Assembly: GCA_002423205.1 (NCBI GenBank)
Contig: DIUZ01000026.1
Span: 508,452 to 572,451 of the forward strand
DNA length: 64,000 bases
Origin: Micavibrio sp. UBA6145
GTDB lineage: Bacteria > Pseudomonadota > Alphaproteobacteria > Micavibrionales > UBA1664
Direction: 5' to 3'
A program made the translations under genes and the position numbers. Shown piece by piece: positions 26,129 through 34,282 of this stretch. The notes below the pieces were generated by a model. That model saw only the letters and a list, made by a program, of their open reading frames with translations. It had not been told where the DNA came from and made no database searches. Numbering within the stretch: position 1 is the stretch's first letter; every line of letters begins with the position of its first letter.

Positions 26129-27210
26129 TAAAGCCCTGTCGCGAGGTTGGGACGGTCCAGCGGATCAAACCCGTAATGTTCAAGCCAGCGCGTGTCGCCT
26201 TCGAAGAAGGTGCGCAGATCGGGAATGCCGTATTTCAGCATCGCCACGCGCTCAATCCCCATGCCGAAGGCAAAGCCCTGATATTCATTCGGATCGATGC
26301 CGCAGTTTTTCAGGACGTTCGGATGCACCATGCCGCAGCCCAGAATTTCCAGCCAGCCGGAACCCGCGCCGATTTTTAAGCCCCCGCCGGAACGGTCGCA
26401 ACCGATATCCATTTCCGCCGAAGGTTCGGTGAACGGAAAGAAGCTGGGGCGGAAGCGCGTCGGCAATTCATCAACACCGAAGAACGCCTTGCAGAAATCA
26501 ATCAGGCAACCCTTCAGATGACCCATATGGGTATTCTTGTCGATCACAAGACCCTCCAGCTGGTGGAACATCGGCGTGTGCGTCATGTCGTAATCGGAAC
26601 GGTATGTACGGCCCGGAATGATGATGCGGATCGGCGGTTTCTGGTTCTGCATCGTGCGCACCTGCACGGTCGATGTATGCGTGCGCAGCAGGCGCTTGGC
26701 ATCAAGCCCCGTCTTGCCCTCGGCATCAGGCAGATAGAACGTGTCGTGCATCGCGCGTGCCGGGTGTTCCGGCGGAAAGTTCAGCGCGGTGAAATTATGG
26801 AAGTCGTCTTCGACATCCGGTCCCTCGGCGACGGTGAAACCCATATCCGCAAAAATCGCGATCATCTCGTCGATCGTCTGGCTGATCGGGTGGATCTTGC
26901 CCTTCGCACCCGTCGACACGGGCAGCGTCATATCCAGTTTTTCTTTTTCCAGTCGCGCGGAAATCGCGCCGGCTTTGAGAGTCGTGAATTTTTCTTCCAG
27001 AAGACGCGAGACATTGTCTTTGAGTTTATTCACTTCGGCACCGAAGGATTTGCGTTCTTCCGGCTGCATCCCGCCAAGGTTGGACATCAGCGCGGTGATC
27101 GCGCCTTTTTTGCCCAACGCTTCGACGCGGATTTTCTCGAGAGTGTCGAGATCGTTCGCGGCGCTGATCTTGGTTTCCAGTTCAGACTGTAAATGGGCAA
27201 CGGCACTCAT
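26128..27210 (-). CDS. pheS: Phenylalanine--tRNA ligase alpha subunit
   Basis: A 360-residue class II synthetase: N-terminal coiled coil (residues 1-90), then motif 1 (HPISQTIDEMIAIFADMGF), motif 2 (RTYRSDYDMTHTPMFHQLEG) and motif 3 (FAFGMGIERVAMLKYGIPDLR). It provides the catalytic site of PheRS. The ATG has GGAGAA upstream. It follows rplT by 76 bases, with a stable stem-loop between them. Confidence 0.98.
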   Translation of the reverse strand: MSAVAHLQSELETKISAANDLDTLEKIRVEALGKKGAITALMSNLGGMQPEERKSFGAEVNKLKDNVSRLLEEKFTTLKAGAISARLEKEKLDMTLPVSTGAKGKIHPISQTIDEMIAIFADMGFTVAEGPDVEDDFHNFTALNFPPEHPARAMHDTFYLPDAEGKTGLDAKRLLRTHTSTVQVRTMQNQKPPIRIIIPGRTYRSDYDMTHTPMFHQLEGLVIDKNTHMGHLKGCLIDFCKAFFGVDELPTRFRPSFFPFTEPSAEMDIGCDRSGGGLKIGAGSGWLEILGCGMVHPNVLKNCGIDPNEYQGFAFGMGIERVAMLKYGIPDLRTFFEGDTRWLEHYGFDPLDRPNLATGL

Positions 27211-27228
27211 GGTTTTCTCCGAAATAAG

Positions 27229-27261
27229 CAGGGCGCCTCGCGGTTTAACCGGGGCGCCCTG
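27229..27261 (-). terminator. Stem-loop between rplT and pheS (attenuator or processing site)
   Basis: CAGGGCGCC (27229-27237) pairs with GGCGCCCTG (27253-27261), with a further CGGTT/AACCG match inside the loop. On the minus strand it is followed by CTTATTTCGG rather than a long T run, so full termination is doubtful. It may tune read-through from the ribosomal genes into pheS. Confidence 0.5.
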
Positions 27262-27286
27262 ACTTTAATCTATTTGAAAGCGTTAC

Positions 27287-27682
27287 TTAAGCGGCTTTCG
27301 TGTCTTTTTTTGCGTTGTTTTGCGCATCCGTCAGGGCTTTTTTGGCCTTGTCAAAGATGGCTTTGAACGAAGCGGCGTCGCGGACCGCGATATCGGCCAG
27401 GACTTTACGGTCCAGTTCGATATTGGCGATTTTCAGGCCGTTCATGAACTGAGCGTAGGTCAGGCCATGCTGGCGGGCGGCTGCGTTGATACGCTGGATC
27501 CACAGAGCACGGAACGTGCGCTTTTTGTTACGGCGGTCGCGATAGGCGTATTGAAGGCCTTTCTCGACGGCTTCAACCGCAACGCGGAAGCAGCTTTTCT
27601 TACGGCCATAGTTACCCTTGGCCATATCGATGATTTTTTTCTTACGCGCGTGGGCGCGGGGTCCTGCTTTTACGCGAGCCAT
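27287..27682 (-). CDS. rplT: 50S ribosomal protein L20
   Basis: A 131-residue basic protein: MARVKAGPRAHARKKKIIDM, GRKKSCFRVAVEAVEKGLQYAYRDRR and the globular end with ALWIQRINAAARQHGLTYAQ. It binds 23S rRNA early in large-subunit assembly. It is slightly longer than the usual 118 residues because of a Lys/Ala-rich C-terminal tail. It overlaps rpmI by one base. Confidence 0.98.
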   Translation of the reverse strand: MARVKAGPRAHARKKKIIDMAKGNYGRKKSCFRVAVEAVEKGLQYAYRDRRNKKRTFRALWIQRINAAARQHGLTYAQFMNGLKIANIELDRKVLADIAVRDAASFKAIFDKAKKALTDAQNNAKKDTKAA

Positions 27683-27966
27683 TATTCACCTGCCTTTGCC
27701 GAAGAAGCGGCAGACGCGTTGTCATTGGCTTGCTTGCGAACTTTTTTGTTTTTGAAACGTTTTTTGAGCGAATACGGAAGGAAGTAATTCAGGACCTTCA
27801 CGCCATCTGAATGGAACATCACGGCGGTGCCGCGTGCTTTACGCTTCATTTTCTTGGGTTTGCTGATCAGGCGGTGGCGGGCGTTCGATTGCTTGAACTT
27901 AACCTTGCCATTTGCGCTGACCTTAAAGCGCTTTTTGGCGCTCGATTTGGTCTTCATTTTCGGCAT
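27682..27966 (-). CDS. rpmI: 50S ribosomal protein L35 (with long C-terminal tail)
   Basis: The start MPKMKTKSSAKKRFKVSANG at 27966 is diagnostic of L35; the ATG has CCGGAGA upstream. The family is normally about 65 residues, yet this one has 94. The extra C-terminal part is basic then Ala/Ser-rich (KKRFKNKKVRKQANDNASAA). No infC precedes it, unlike the classical infC-rpmI-rplT order; gpt is the upstream gene. The 160-base leader may contain the L20 control element, but I could not establish this. Confidence 0.93.
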   Translation of the reverse strand: MPKMKTKSSAKKRFKVSANGKVKFKQSNARHRLISKPKKMKRKARGTAVMFHSDGVKVLNYFLPYSLKKRFKNKKVRKQANDNASAASSAKAGE

Positions 27967-28105
27967 TTGAATCTCCGGTGTGGGAGGTTGATACAAAGGC
28001 TGCTGGCATGCCGTTTTAGCCAGTTTGCCCGATGAAGGCGTCTTTTAATCAGTTTTTGCCCGGCTTTACAAGCTTTTTCAAAGCTTTTGGCCAGCCCACC
28101 CCATA

Positions 28106-28128
28106 AAACCATAACAATGTTACGGTTT
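28106..28128 (-). terminator. Probable terminator of gpt
   Basis: On the minus strand AAACCGTAAC pairs with GTTATGGTTT (one mismatch) around a 3-base loop, directly at the gpt stop codon and followed by TTTTAT. The T run is short. Confidence 0.5.
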
Positions 28129-28622
28129 CAGCCCTTTTTATGCTGATCGGCCAGCGGGGTGCGGAATTGCGCCTCAAGGTCCCACGGGAAGAAAATCCAC
28201 GTGTCCTGGCTGACTTCCGTGATGTACGTATCGCAGGTCGGAATGCCCTGCGGCTTGGCGTAAACCGCGCCGTAATGCGCCTTGGGCATCATCTGGCGGA
28301 TAATCTTGAACGTGTTGCCGGTATCGACCAGATCGTCGATGACCAGCCAGCCCGTGCCGTCGCCCATCGCTTCGGCCCCTTTCAGGATCTTGGCCTTGCC
28401 CTGATCCTGGTGATCGTAAGACGCAATGCAGATCGTCTCGATCAGGCGGATATCCAGTTCGCGTGCGACGACGCAGGCCGGGACAAGCCCGCCGCGTGTG
28501 ACCGCGGCCACGCCCTTCCATGGGCCTTTTTCAAGCAGTCGCCACGCCAGAAGTTTGGAGTGACGGTGCATTTCATCCCACGAGACGGGGAAATCTTTTT
28601 GATAATTGGATGCGTCTGACAT
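28128..28622 (-). CDS. gpt: Xanthine(-guanine) phosphoribosyltransferase
   Basis: A 164-residue type I phosphoribosyltransferase with the PRPP motif WLVIDDLVDTGNTFK, preceded by AAVTRGGLVPACVVARELDI and followed by DTWIFFPWDLEAQ, the characteristic hood segment of E. coli XGPRT. It salvages xanthine and guanine to XMP and GMP at the membrane side of the cytosol. Length matches the E. coli enzyme (about 152) with a small N-terminal extension. Confidence 0.93.
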   Translation of the reverse strand: MSDASNYQKDFPVSWDEMHRHSKLLAWRLLEKGPWKGVAAVTRGGLVPACVVARELDIRLIETICIASYDHQDQGKAKILKGAEAMGDGTGWLVIDDLVDTGNTFKIIRQMMPKAHYGAVYAKPQGIPTCDTYITEVSQDTWIFFPWDLEAQFRTPLADQHKKG

Positions 28623-28718
28623 GCGCCTACTCTAGCCGCGAAAAAGGACCCAAGTCAAAGCGTTAAGACTAGCCCACCAGCGTAAAAGCCGTCTAATAAT
28701 TATTCAATTTTTGACGGC

Positions 28719-29282
28719 TTACGGTGCCTTGATGACCGGTATCGGGGCGAATGAACGGGTCTGGACCTGGCTGGCCGAGAGTTTTTCCATCCATGCATGG
28801 GTTTCGTGCAGGGTGGAGCTATCGAAATTACGACGCATCCATGCGCCGAAATATTCGGCCACATCATGCGCGGATTTAAGCGTTTCTTTGCGCACGATGT
28901 TATAATCGCCGTTATGGGTGCGGAAATGGAAACCGCCTTTTTCACTGCCCGTGGCCGTGAAAAAGCATTCCTTATGTCTGTCTGCGCCGTTTACCACGAC
29001 GTTGAAACCGTCTTGCAGGCGCGTGAAATGCAGCCATTCGCTGTAGATACCCGAAGGCGGCGTGCGGCCAGGGTTCAGTGTGATGGCTGCCGGACCAAAC
29101 TGCATGTGCTTTTCCATGGTCCAGTCGTTGTGATGCATGATGACCAGCGCATGGTTGAGGGATTGCGTCGCGATAGTGATGTCGCCGAGAATATCTTCCA
29201 GTTGCTCGATGGAAAGATCCTTCGGGTCAGGGTTGGTCGTGACCGCTGCAATGGACATGATGGCTTTCAGGCGCGCGCGCAT
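28719..29282 (-). CDS. Hypothetical protein, 187 aa
   Basis: A soluble protein. The middle (residues 65-140) looks beta-rich: FGPAAITLNPGRTPPSGIYS, FTRLQDGFNVVVNGA and HFRTHNGDYNIVRKE. The C-terminal part is helical with AEYFGAWMRRNFDSSTLHET. No cofactor motif, signal peptide or membrane segment is apparent and I cannot place the family. The ATG at 29282 is preferred to the internal ATG at 29258, since GGGAG lies six bases upstream. It is flanked by polA and gpt on the same strand. Confidence 0.65.
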   Translation of the reverse strand: MRARLKAIMSIAAVTTNPDPKDLSIEQLEDILGDITIATQSLNHALVIMHHNDWTMEKHMQFGPAAITLNPGRTPPSGIYSEWLHFTRLQDGFNVVVNGADRHKECFFTATGSEKGGFHFRTHNGDYNIVRKETLKSAHDVAEYFGAWMRRNFDSSTLHETHAWMEKLSASQVQTRSFAPIPVIKAP

Positions 29283-29360
29283 GTGTACTCCCTCGTAAAA
29301 TATGGCCTTTGTTTATGGCAATATTCCGCGCAAGTCGAGAACTTTATTTAATGCAATCTA

Positions 29361-32126
29361 TTAGTGGGCTTTTCCCCATGTTGGGCCGGTTCCGGCCTCC
29401 GCCACCAGCGGCAGTCCGATATCGGCCACCTCTTTGCTTTCCATGATGTTTTTAATCATGGCGGCGGCTTCCTGCGCCTGTGCGGCCGGCACTTCGAAAA
29501 CCAGTTCGTCGTGCACCTGAAGCAGCATCTTGCAGTTCAACGCCGGCGCGGCGTCCAGCGCACGGTCCACCTTGATCATGGCACGGCGCATGATGTCGGC
29601 GGCCGTGCCCTGCAAGGGCGCGTTGATCGCCTGGCGCTCAGCGAATGATTTGCGCGGGCCTTTTTCATGGATGCCGTCGATCATGCAGTGGCGGCCGAAC
29701 AGGGTTTCGACATAGCCGTGCCGGCGCGCGAAGTCCTTCGTGGTTTCCATGTAATCCAGAAGTTCAGGGAAACGCGCGAAATACGCCTTGATGAATGTGT
29801 TGGCTTCACCCGCCTCGATCCCCAACTGACGCGCAAGACCCCAGCCCGAAATACCATAGATAATGCCGAAATTGATCGCCTTGGCCTTACGGCGGATATC
29901 GGGCGTCATCTGGTCCAGCGGCACGTCAAACACCTGTGATGCCGTCAGGGCGTGAATGTCGATGTCGTTCTTGAACGCGTCGATCAGCGCCGGGACTTTT
30001 GCCATCGCGGCTGCAAGACGCAGTTCGATCTGGCTGTAGTCGATCGACAGCAACACATTCCCGTCTTCCGGCACAAAAGCCTCACGGATTTTTTTGCCGT
30101 TATCGGTGCGGATCGGAATGTTCTGAAGGTTCGGGTCAGACGACGCCAGACGCCCGGTCGATGTATGCGCCATCGCGAATGATGTATGCACGCGCCCCGT
30201 GCGCGGGTTGATGTCGTTCTGCAAACTATCCGTATACGTGCTTTTCAGTTTCGACATCTGGCGGAAATCCAGAACCTTCTGCACGATCTCGTTGCTCTGC
30301 GCGAGGTCTTCCAGCACGTCGACCGATGTCGACCAGTCGCCTTTTTTCGTTTTGCCGCCGCCCGCAAGCCCCAGTTCCCCGAACAGGACATCGCCAAGCT
30401 GCTTGGGCGATGCAACGTTGAACGGATGCCCGGCAAGCTTGTGAATTTCACCTTCCAGCGTTGCGATCTGCGTGCCGAAATCCTGTGACAGGCTGCGGAG
30501 CATGTTCACATCGATTTTAACACCGTGCGATTCCATTTTCGCAATCACGCATGCCAGCGGACGGTCCATGGTTTCGTACACGGTGGCCATATGCGCAGCC
30601 GCAAGACGTGGTTTTAAAATATGATGCAGGCGCAGCGTGATGTCCGCGTCTTCTGCCGCGTATTCCGATGCCTTGTCGATCGGCACTTCCGCGAACGAAA
30701 TCTGCTTGGCCCCTTTGCCGGCGACATCTTCGTAATGAATGGTTTTATAACCCAGGTGCAGTTCGGCCAGCTCGTCCATGCCGTGACCATGGCTGGACCC
30801 GTCCAGCGTATAGGATAACAGCATCGTGTCGTCATACGGCGCAACGTTTACACCGTGTGCTGCAAACATCTGCAGATCGTATTTGATGTTATGGCCGATT
30901 TTTAAAATGGCTTTGTCTTCCAGAAGCGGTTTCAGGATTGCAATCGCATCTTTCAGCGCCATCTGGTTCAGGCTGATCGACGGCCCGTCCAGCAGATCGC
31001 CCGCAGGCGCACGGTGACCGACCGGCACATAAGCGCCCGTACCGACTCCCATGGAAAGCGAAATACCGACCAGATCAACCTTGGCGGGGGTCAGGCCGGT
31101 GGTTTCTGTATCGACGCAGATCACGCCGATTGCACGCGCATTGTCGACCCATGTTTTCAGCGCATCGGCATCGGTAATGGTGACGTATGTTCCTTTGCCC
31201 GCAAACACAACCGGTGAAGGCGCGTTGGTTACAGGTGTGGGCGCAGCTACCGGCTCCGGCGCTTTTTCGCCAAGCCGCGTCAGGATGTTTTTAAAACCAT
31301 GCACGCGCAGGAAATCCAGCAGCACGGGGTTCGTGGTCGAGCCGCCAGCCAGCCCGTCAATCGGCGCGGGCAGGGGCGCGTCTTCATCAAGGCGCACCAG
31401 TTGTTTGGAAATACGTGCCAGTTCGGCATTTTCCTGCAATGTTTCGCGGCGCTTGGGCTGTTTGATCTGGTCGAGGGAGTCGAGAAGGTTTTCCAGCGTG
31501 CCGAACGTGTTGATCAGCTCAGCCGCCGTTTTGACGCCGATGCCGCGCACACCCGGCACGTTGTCCGTCGGGTCGCCGCACAGCGCCTGTACGTCCACGA
31601 CCTTGTCCGGGGTGACGCCGAATTTTTCTTCGACCTCGGCAAAGCCCAGGATTTTTTGCTTCATCGGGTCGTACATGACGACGCCGTCACGGATCAGTTG
31701 CATCAGGTCTTTGTCCGATGACACGATCACGACATCCAGACCCTTGGCCCGGCCCGCCTTGGCATAGGCCGCGATCAGGTCGTCGGCCTCGTACCCCTCA
31801 ACCTCCAGCGGCTCGAACCCGAACGCCTTGGTGGCCTCCCGTATCAGGGGGAATTGCGGGATCAGATCCGGCGGCGTTTCGTCCCGGTTAGCCTTGTAGT
31901 CCTTGTAGATGTCATTGCGGAAGTTAGCGCGCGCGGCATCAAAAATAACGCCGATATGCTTGGCCTCCAGGTCGCGCAAAAGGCGCATCAGCATATTGGT
32001 GAAGCCGACAACCGCGCCTACGGGCGTACCCTGGGGATCGGTCAGGGCAGGCAGGGCGTGAAAAGCACGGAAAATAAATCCGGACGCATCGACCAGATAA
32101 AGTGTGTTTTGTGATTGTGACGGCAT
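29361..32126 (-). CDS. polA: DNA polymerase I
   Basis: A 921-residue enzyme with all three parts: the 5'-3' exonuclease (residues 7-290; YLVDASGFIFRAFHALP, VIVSSDKDLMQL and VQALCGDPTDNVPGV), an active-looking 3'-5' exonuclease (CVDTETTGL with D and E, later IKYDLQMF and YAAEDADITL), and the family A polymerase with SIDYSQIELRLAA, RRKAKAINFGIIYGIS and LLQVHDELVFEV. It acts in Okazaki fragment processing and repair. The ATG at 32126 is chosen over 32132, which lies too close to AGGG. It is divergent from corA by 24 bases. Confidence 0.97.
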   Translation of the reverse strand: MPSQSQNTLYLVDASGFIFRAFHALPALTDPQGTPVGAVVGFTNMLMRLLRDLEAKHIGVIFDAARANFRNDIYKDYKANRDETPPDLIPQFPLIREATKAFGFEPLEVEGYEADDLIAAYAKAGRAKGLDVVIVSSDKDLMQLIRDGVVMYDPMKQKILGFAEVEEKFGVTPDKVVDVQALCGDPTDNVPGVRGIGVKTAAELINTFGTLENLLDSLDQIKQPKRRETLQENAELARISKQLVRLDEDAPLPAPIDGLAGGSTTNPVLLDFLRVHGFKNILTRLGEKAPEPVAAPTPVTNAPSPVVFAGKGTYVTITDADALKTWVDNARAIGVICVDTETTGLTPAKVDLVGISLSMGVGTGAYVPVGHRAPAGDLLDGPSISLNQMALKDAIAILKPLLEDKAILKIGHNIKYDLQMFAAHGVNVAPYDDTMLLSYTLDGSSHGHGMDELAELHLGYKTIHYEDVAGKGAKQISFAEVPIDKASEYAAEDADITLRLHHILKPRLAAAHMATVYETMDRPLACVIAKMESHGVKIDVNMLRSLSQDFGTQIATLEGEIHKLAGHPFNVASPKQLGDVLFGELGLAGGGKTKKGDWSTSVDVLEDLAQSNEIVQKVLDFRQMSKLKSTYTDSLQNDINPRTGRVHTSFAMAHTSTGRLASSDPNLQNIPIRTDNGKKIREAFVPEDGNVLLSIDYSQIELRLAAAMAKVPALIDAFKNDIDIHALTASQVFDVPLDQMTPDIRRKAKAINFGIIYGISGWGLARQLGIEAGEANTFIKAYFARFPELLDYMETTKDFARRHGYVETLFGRHCMIDGIHEKGPRKSFAERQAINAPLQGTAADIMRRAMIKVDRALDAAPALNCKMLLQVHDELVFEVPAAQAQEAAAMIKNIMESKEVADIGLPLVAEAGTGPTWGKAH

Positions 32127-32150
32127 GCTCATATCCCTAGACTTGTAACC

Positions 32151-33134
32151 ATGGCACGCATTTATTCAACCCGTACGGCAAATATTCTTGAAGTCGATAC
32201 CGGCCCCGTCCTGCTGGAGGACGATGTCATATGGCTCGACCTGCTCCACCCGACGATGGAGGAGGAAGCGGGCTATGAAGCCCAGCTTTCCATCGATTTG
32301 CCCCTGCGGGAAGAGCTCAAGAGCATTGAACCCTCAAGCCGTCTGTACCGCGATAACGGTGCCTTGTATATGACTGCCACAGTCGTCTCCAAGACGACCG
32401 GCGGCCTGTCCGAGGCAAGCGCCATCGGCTTTATCCTGCATGACAACCGGCTGGTGACCATCCGGTATTCTGAACCCAAGGCCTTTGACATTTTCGGGTC
32501 ATACATCATGCGCCATCCTCATGATTTTCAGAGCGGTGCCAGCATTCTGGCGGCCCTGCTGGAAGCCATTGTCGACCGCGCGGCTGAAGTCATGGAAAAT
32601 GTCAGCCTTGAGATCGACGCCCTGTCCAATGACATCTTCGCCGCCCGCACCGACAAGCCGCAGAATATGGCCGCCGGCGAAAAACTGGGCGAAGCGCTGA
32701 AATCCATCGCCCTGCATCAGAACCTGATGGCCAAGATCCGTGACTCGCTGGTCTCGCTGGGCCGTGTCGTGCGTTTCCTGTGCCTGTCCGAAGCCATCAT
32801 GAAAAACAAGGCGCTGGACGAACAATTGCGTTCCGTCGACCGCGATATTGCGTCTCTGACCGATCAGGCATCGTTCATTGGCAATAACATCACGTTCCTG
32901 CTGGATGCATCGCTGGGCCTGATCAATATTGAACAGAACGCCATTATCAAGATTTTCTCGGTCGCGGCAGTGGCATTCCTGCCGCCGACGCTTGTGGCAT
33001 CCATTTACGGCATGAATTTTGAGCATATGCCCGAACTGCATCTGAAATACGGATATGCCTTTGCGCTGGCCGCGATGCTTGCGTCGGCGCTGATCCCGTT
33101 TATTTACTTTAAACGCAAACGCTGGCTTCAGTAA
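32151..33134 (+). CDS. corA: CorA-family magnesium transporter
   Basis: A 327-residue protein with a cytoplasmic N-terminal funnel domain and two C-terminal membrane helices. The signature GMN lies in SIYGMNFEHMPEL, followed by the second helix and the basic tail IYFKRKRW. It conducts Mg2+ (or Co2+/Ni2+) into the cell. No clear RBS precedes the ATG at 32151, and only about 24 bases separate it from polA, so its promoter must overlap polA's or lie inside it. Its end directly abuts the convergent rlmB. Confidence 0.93.
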   Translation: MARIYSTRTANILEVDTGPVLLEDDVIWLDLLHPTMEEEAGYEAQLSIDLPLREELKSIEPSSRLYRDNGALYMTATVVSKTTGGLSEASAIGFILHDNRLVTIRYSEPKAFDIFGSYIMRHPHDFQSGASILAALLEAIVDRAAEVMENVSLEIDALSNDIFAARTDKPQNMAAGEKLGEALKSIALHQNLMAKIRDSLVSLGRVVRFLCLSEAIMKNKALDEQLRSVDRDIASLTDQASFIGNNITFLLDASLGLINIEQNAIIKIFSVAAVAFLPPTLVASIYGMNFEHMPELHLKYGYAFALAAMLASALIPFIYFKRKRWLQ

Positions 33135-34217
33135 TCAGCGCGATTTGATCGCGTACAGCGCAACCGCCGCCGCGTTCGATACGTTCAGCGACAAAATCGG
33201 ACCTTCGGTCGGCAGCGACACAAGCGTGTCGCAGTGATTGGCAACGTTCGGGCGCAGGCCCGAACCTTCTGCACCAAGCACCAGCGCCACGCGGTCATGC
33301 GCGGGCAGGCCGGCGATATCGTCGCCGCGCTCATCAAGCCCAACCACGAAAAATCCGGCTTCCTGCAACACTTCAATCGCGCGCGACAGGTTTGTTTCCG
33401 TTGCAACCGGAATGACGTCTGCGGCACCCGACGCGGTTTTTGCCAGTACGCCCGTAAATTCCGGCGTATGGCGTTCCTGCATGATGATGCCCTTGGCGCC
33501 GAACGCGGCCGCCGAACGCATGATGGCACCGACGTTATGCGGATCCGTAACCTGGTCCAGAATGACGATGACGGCCTTTTCATTGTCGCCAAGCGCGGCG
33601 ATCAGGTCATGCGCATCGCGGCCCGGCAGGCTTTCAACCATCGCAACCACGCCCTGATGCACGGCACCGGCAGGCAGCAGGCGGTCGAACAGCATTTTGT
33701 CCACGATTTCTGGTGCCGGACGCTTGAGTGTGCAGCTTTCCAGCGCGTCCTTGAATCCGGCAAGACCGGCGTCTGTGACTATAAGTTTTACGATACGGCG
33801 GTCTTTGTTCATCCACGCGGCGCGCACGGCGTGGAAACCCCACAGCAACGGGCCGGTCAGGCGCGGGCCAGTGGTGTCTTTGACGCGCGGAGGCTTGGCG
33901 TCACGCGCAGGCGCAGGCTTGTAAGTCCCCGGCGTTTTTTGATCACGAAATTTCGGGGTGAACGGACGATCGCTGCGCGGTTTGTCGTTCCGCGGCTTAT
34001 CCCCGCGGGATTTGTCACCATACGGCTTGGCTGCATAGGGTTTCTTGTCACCATACGGTTTGTCGCCACGTGGTTTATCCGTGCGTGGCCGGTCACTGCG
34101 TGGTTTATCGCTACGGCCCGCACTTCTGTCAGATGCGCGGTTATCCGGGCGGCCCGACTTGGAGTTACGGGAATCCGGGGTCCGGGGGCCTTTGAAGGGC
34201 GGGCGTGTATTTCTCAT
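33135..34217 (-). CDS. rlmB: 23S rRNA 2'-O-ribose methyltransferase (SpoU/TrmH family, RlmB type)
   Basis: Residues 1-105 form a highly charged, repetitive tail of R, K, D, P, S and G in units like DKPRSDRP, DKPYGDK and DKSRGDK. Residues 115-360 hold the SpoU core: LLWGFHAVRAAWMN, VILDQVTDPHNVGAIMRSAA, VGLDERGDDI and the knot VALVLGAEGSGLRPNV with SLNVSNAAAVALY. It methylates the 2'-oxygen of a guanosine in 23S rRNA. The tail is disordered and unlike typical RlmB, possibly an RNA-binding addition. Confidence 0.92.
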   Translation of the reverse strand: MRNTRPPFKGPRTPDSRNSKSGRPDNRASDRSAGRSDKPRSDRPRTDKPRGDKPYGDKKPYAAKPYGDKSRGDKPRNDKPRSDRPFTPKFRDQKTPGTYKPAPARDAKPPRVKDTTGPRLTGPLLWGFHAVRAAWMNKDRRIVKLIVTDAGLAGFKDALESCTLKRPAPEIVDKMLFDRLLPAGAVHQGVVAMVESLPGRDAHDLIAALGDNEKAVIVILDQVTDPHNVGAIMRSAAAFGAKGIIMQERHTPEFTGVLAKTASGAADVIPVATETNLSRAIEVLQEAGFFVVGLDERGDDIAGLPAHDRVALVLGAEGSGLRPNVANHCDTLVSLPTEGPILSLNVSNAAAVALYAIKSR

Positions 34218-34282
34218 CCTTTGGTATTAATCAGAAACTTTGAACTCCTCAAGCTTTAAACCCCGCGCTATCATGGCCGGGC

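Noticed and set aside
28060..28085. AAGCTTTTTCAAAGCTT stem-loop upstream of rpmI as L20 leader
   Set aside because: It is a simple dyad; the L20 pseudoknot cannot be recognised by eye, so no riboregulator is called.
33900..34200. Repeats in the rlmB region considered as CRISPR or tandem DNA repeat
   Set aside because: The units are irregular in length and fully in frame as protein repeats; there are no spacers.
33234..34259. 341-codon plus-strand frame opposite rlmB
   Set aside because: Shadow of rlmB, including its repetitive tail; composition is unlike real proteins of this genome.
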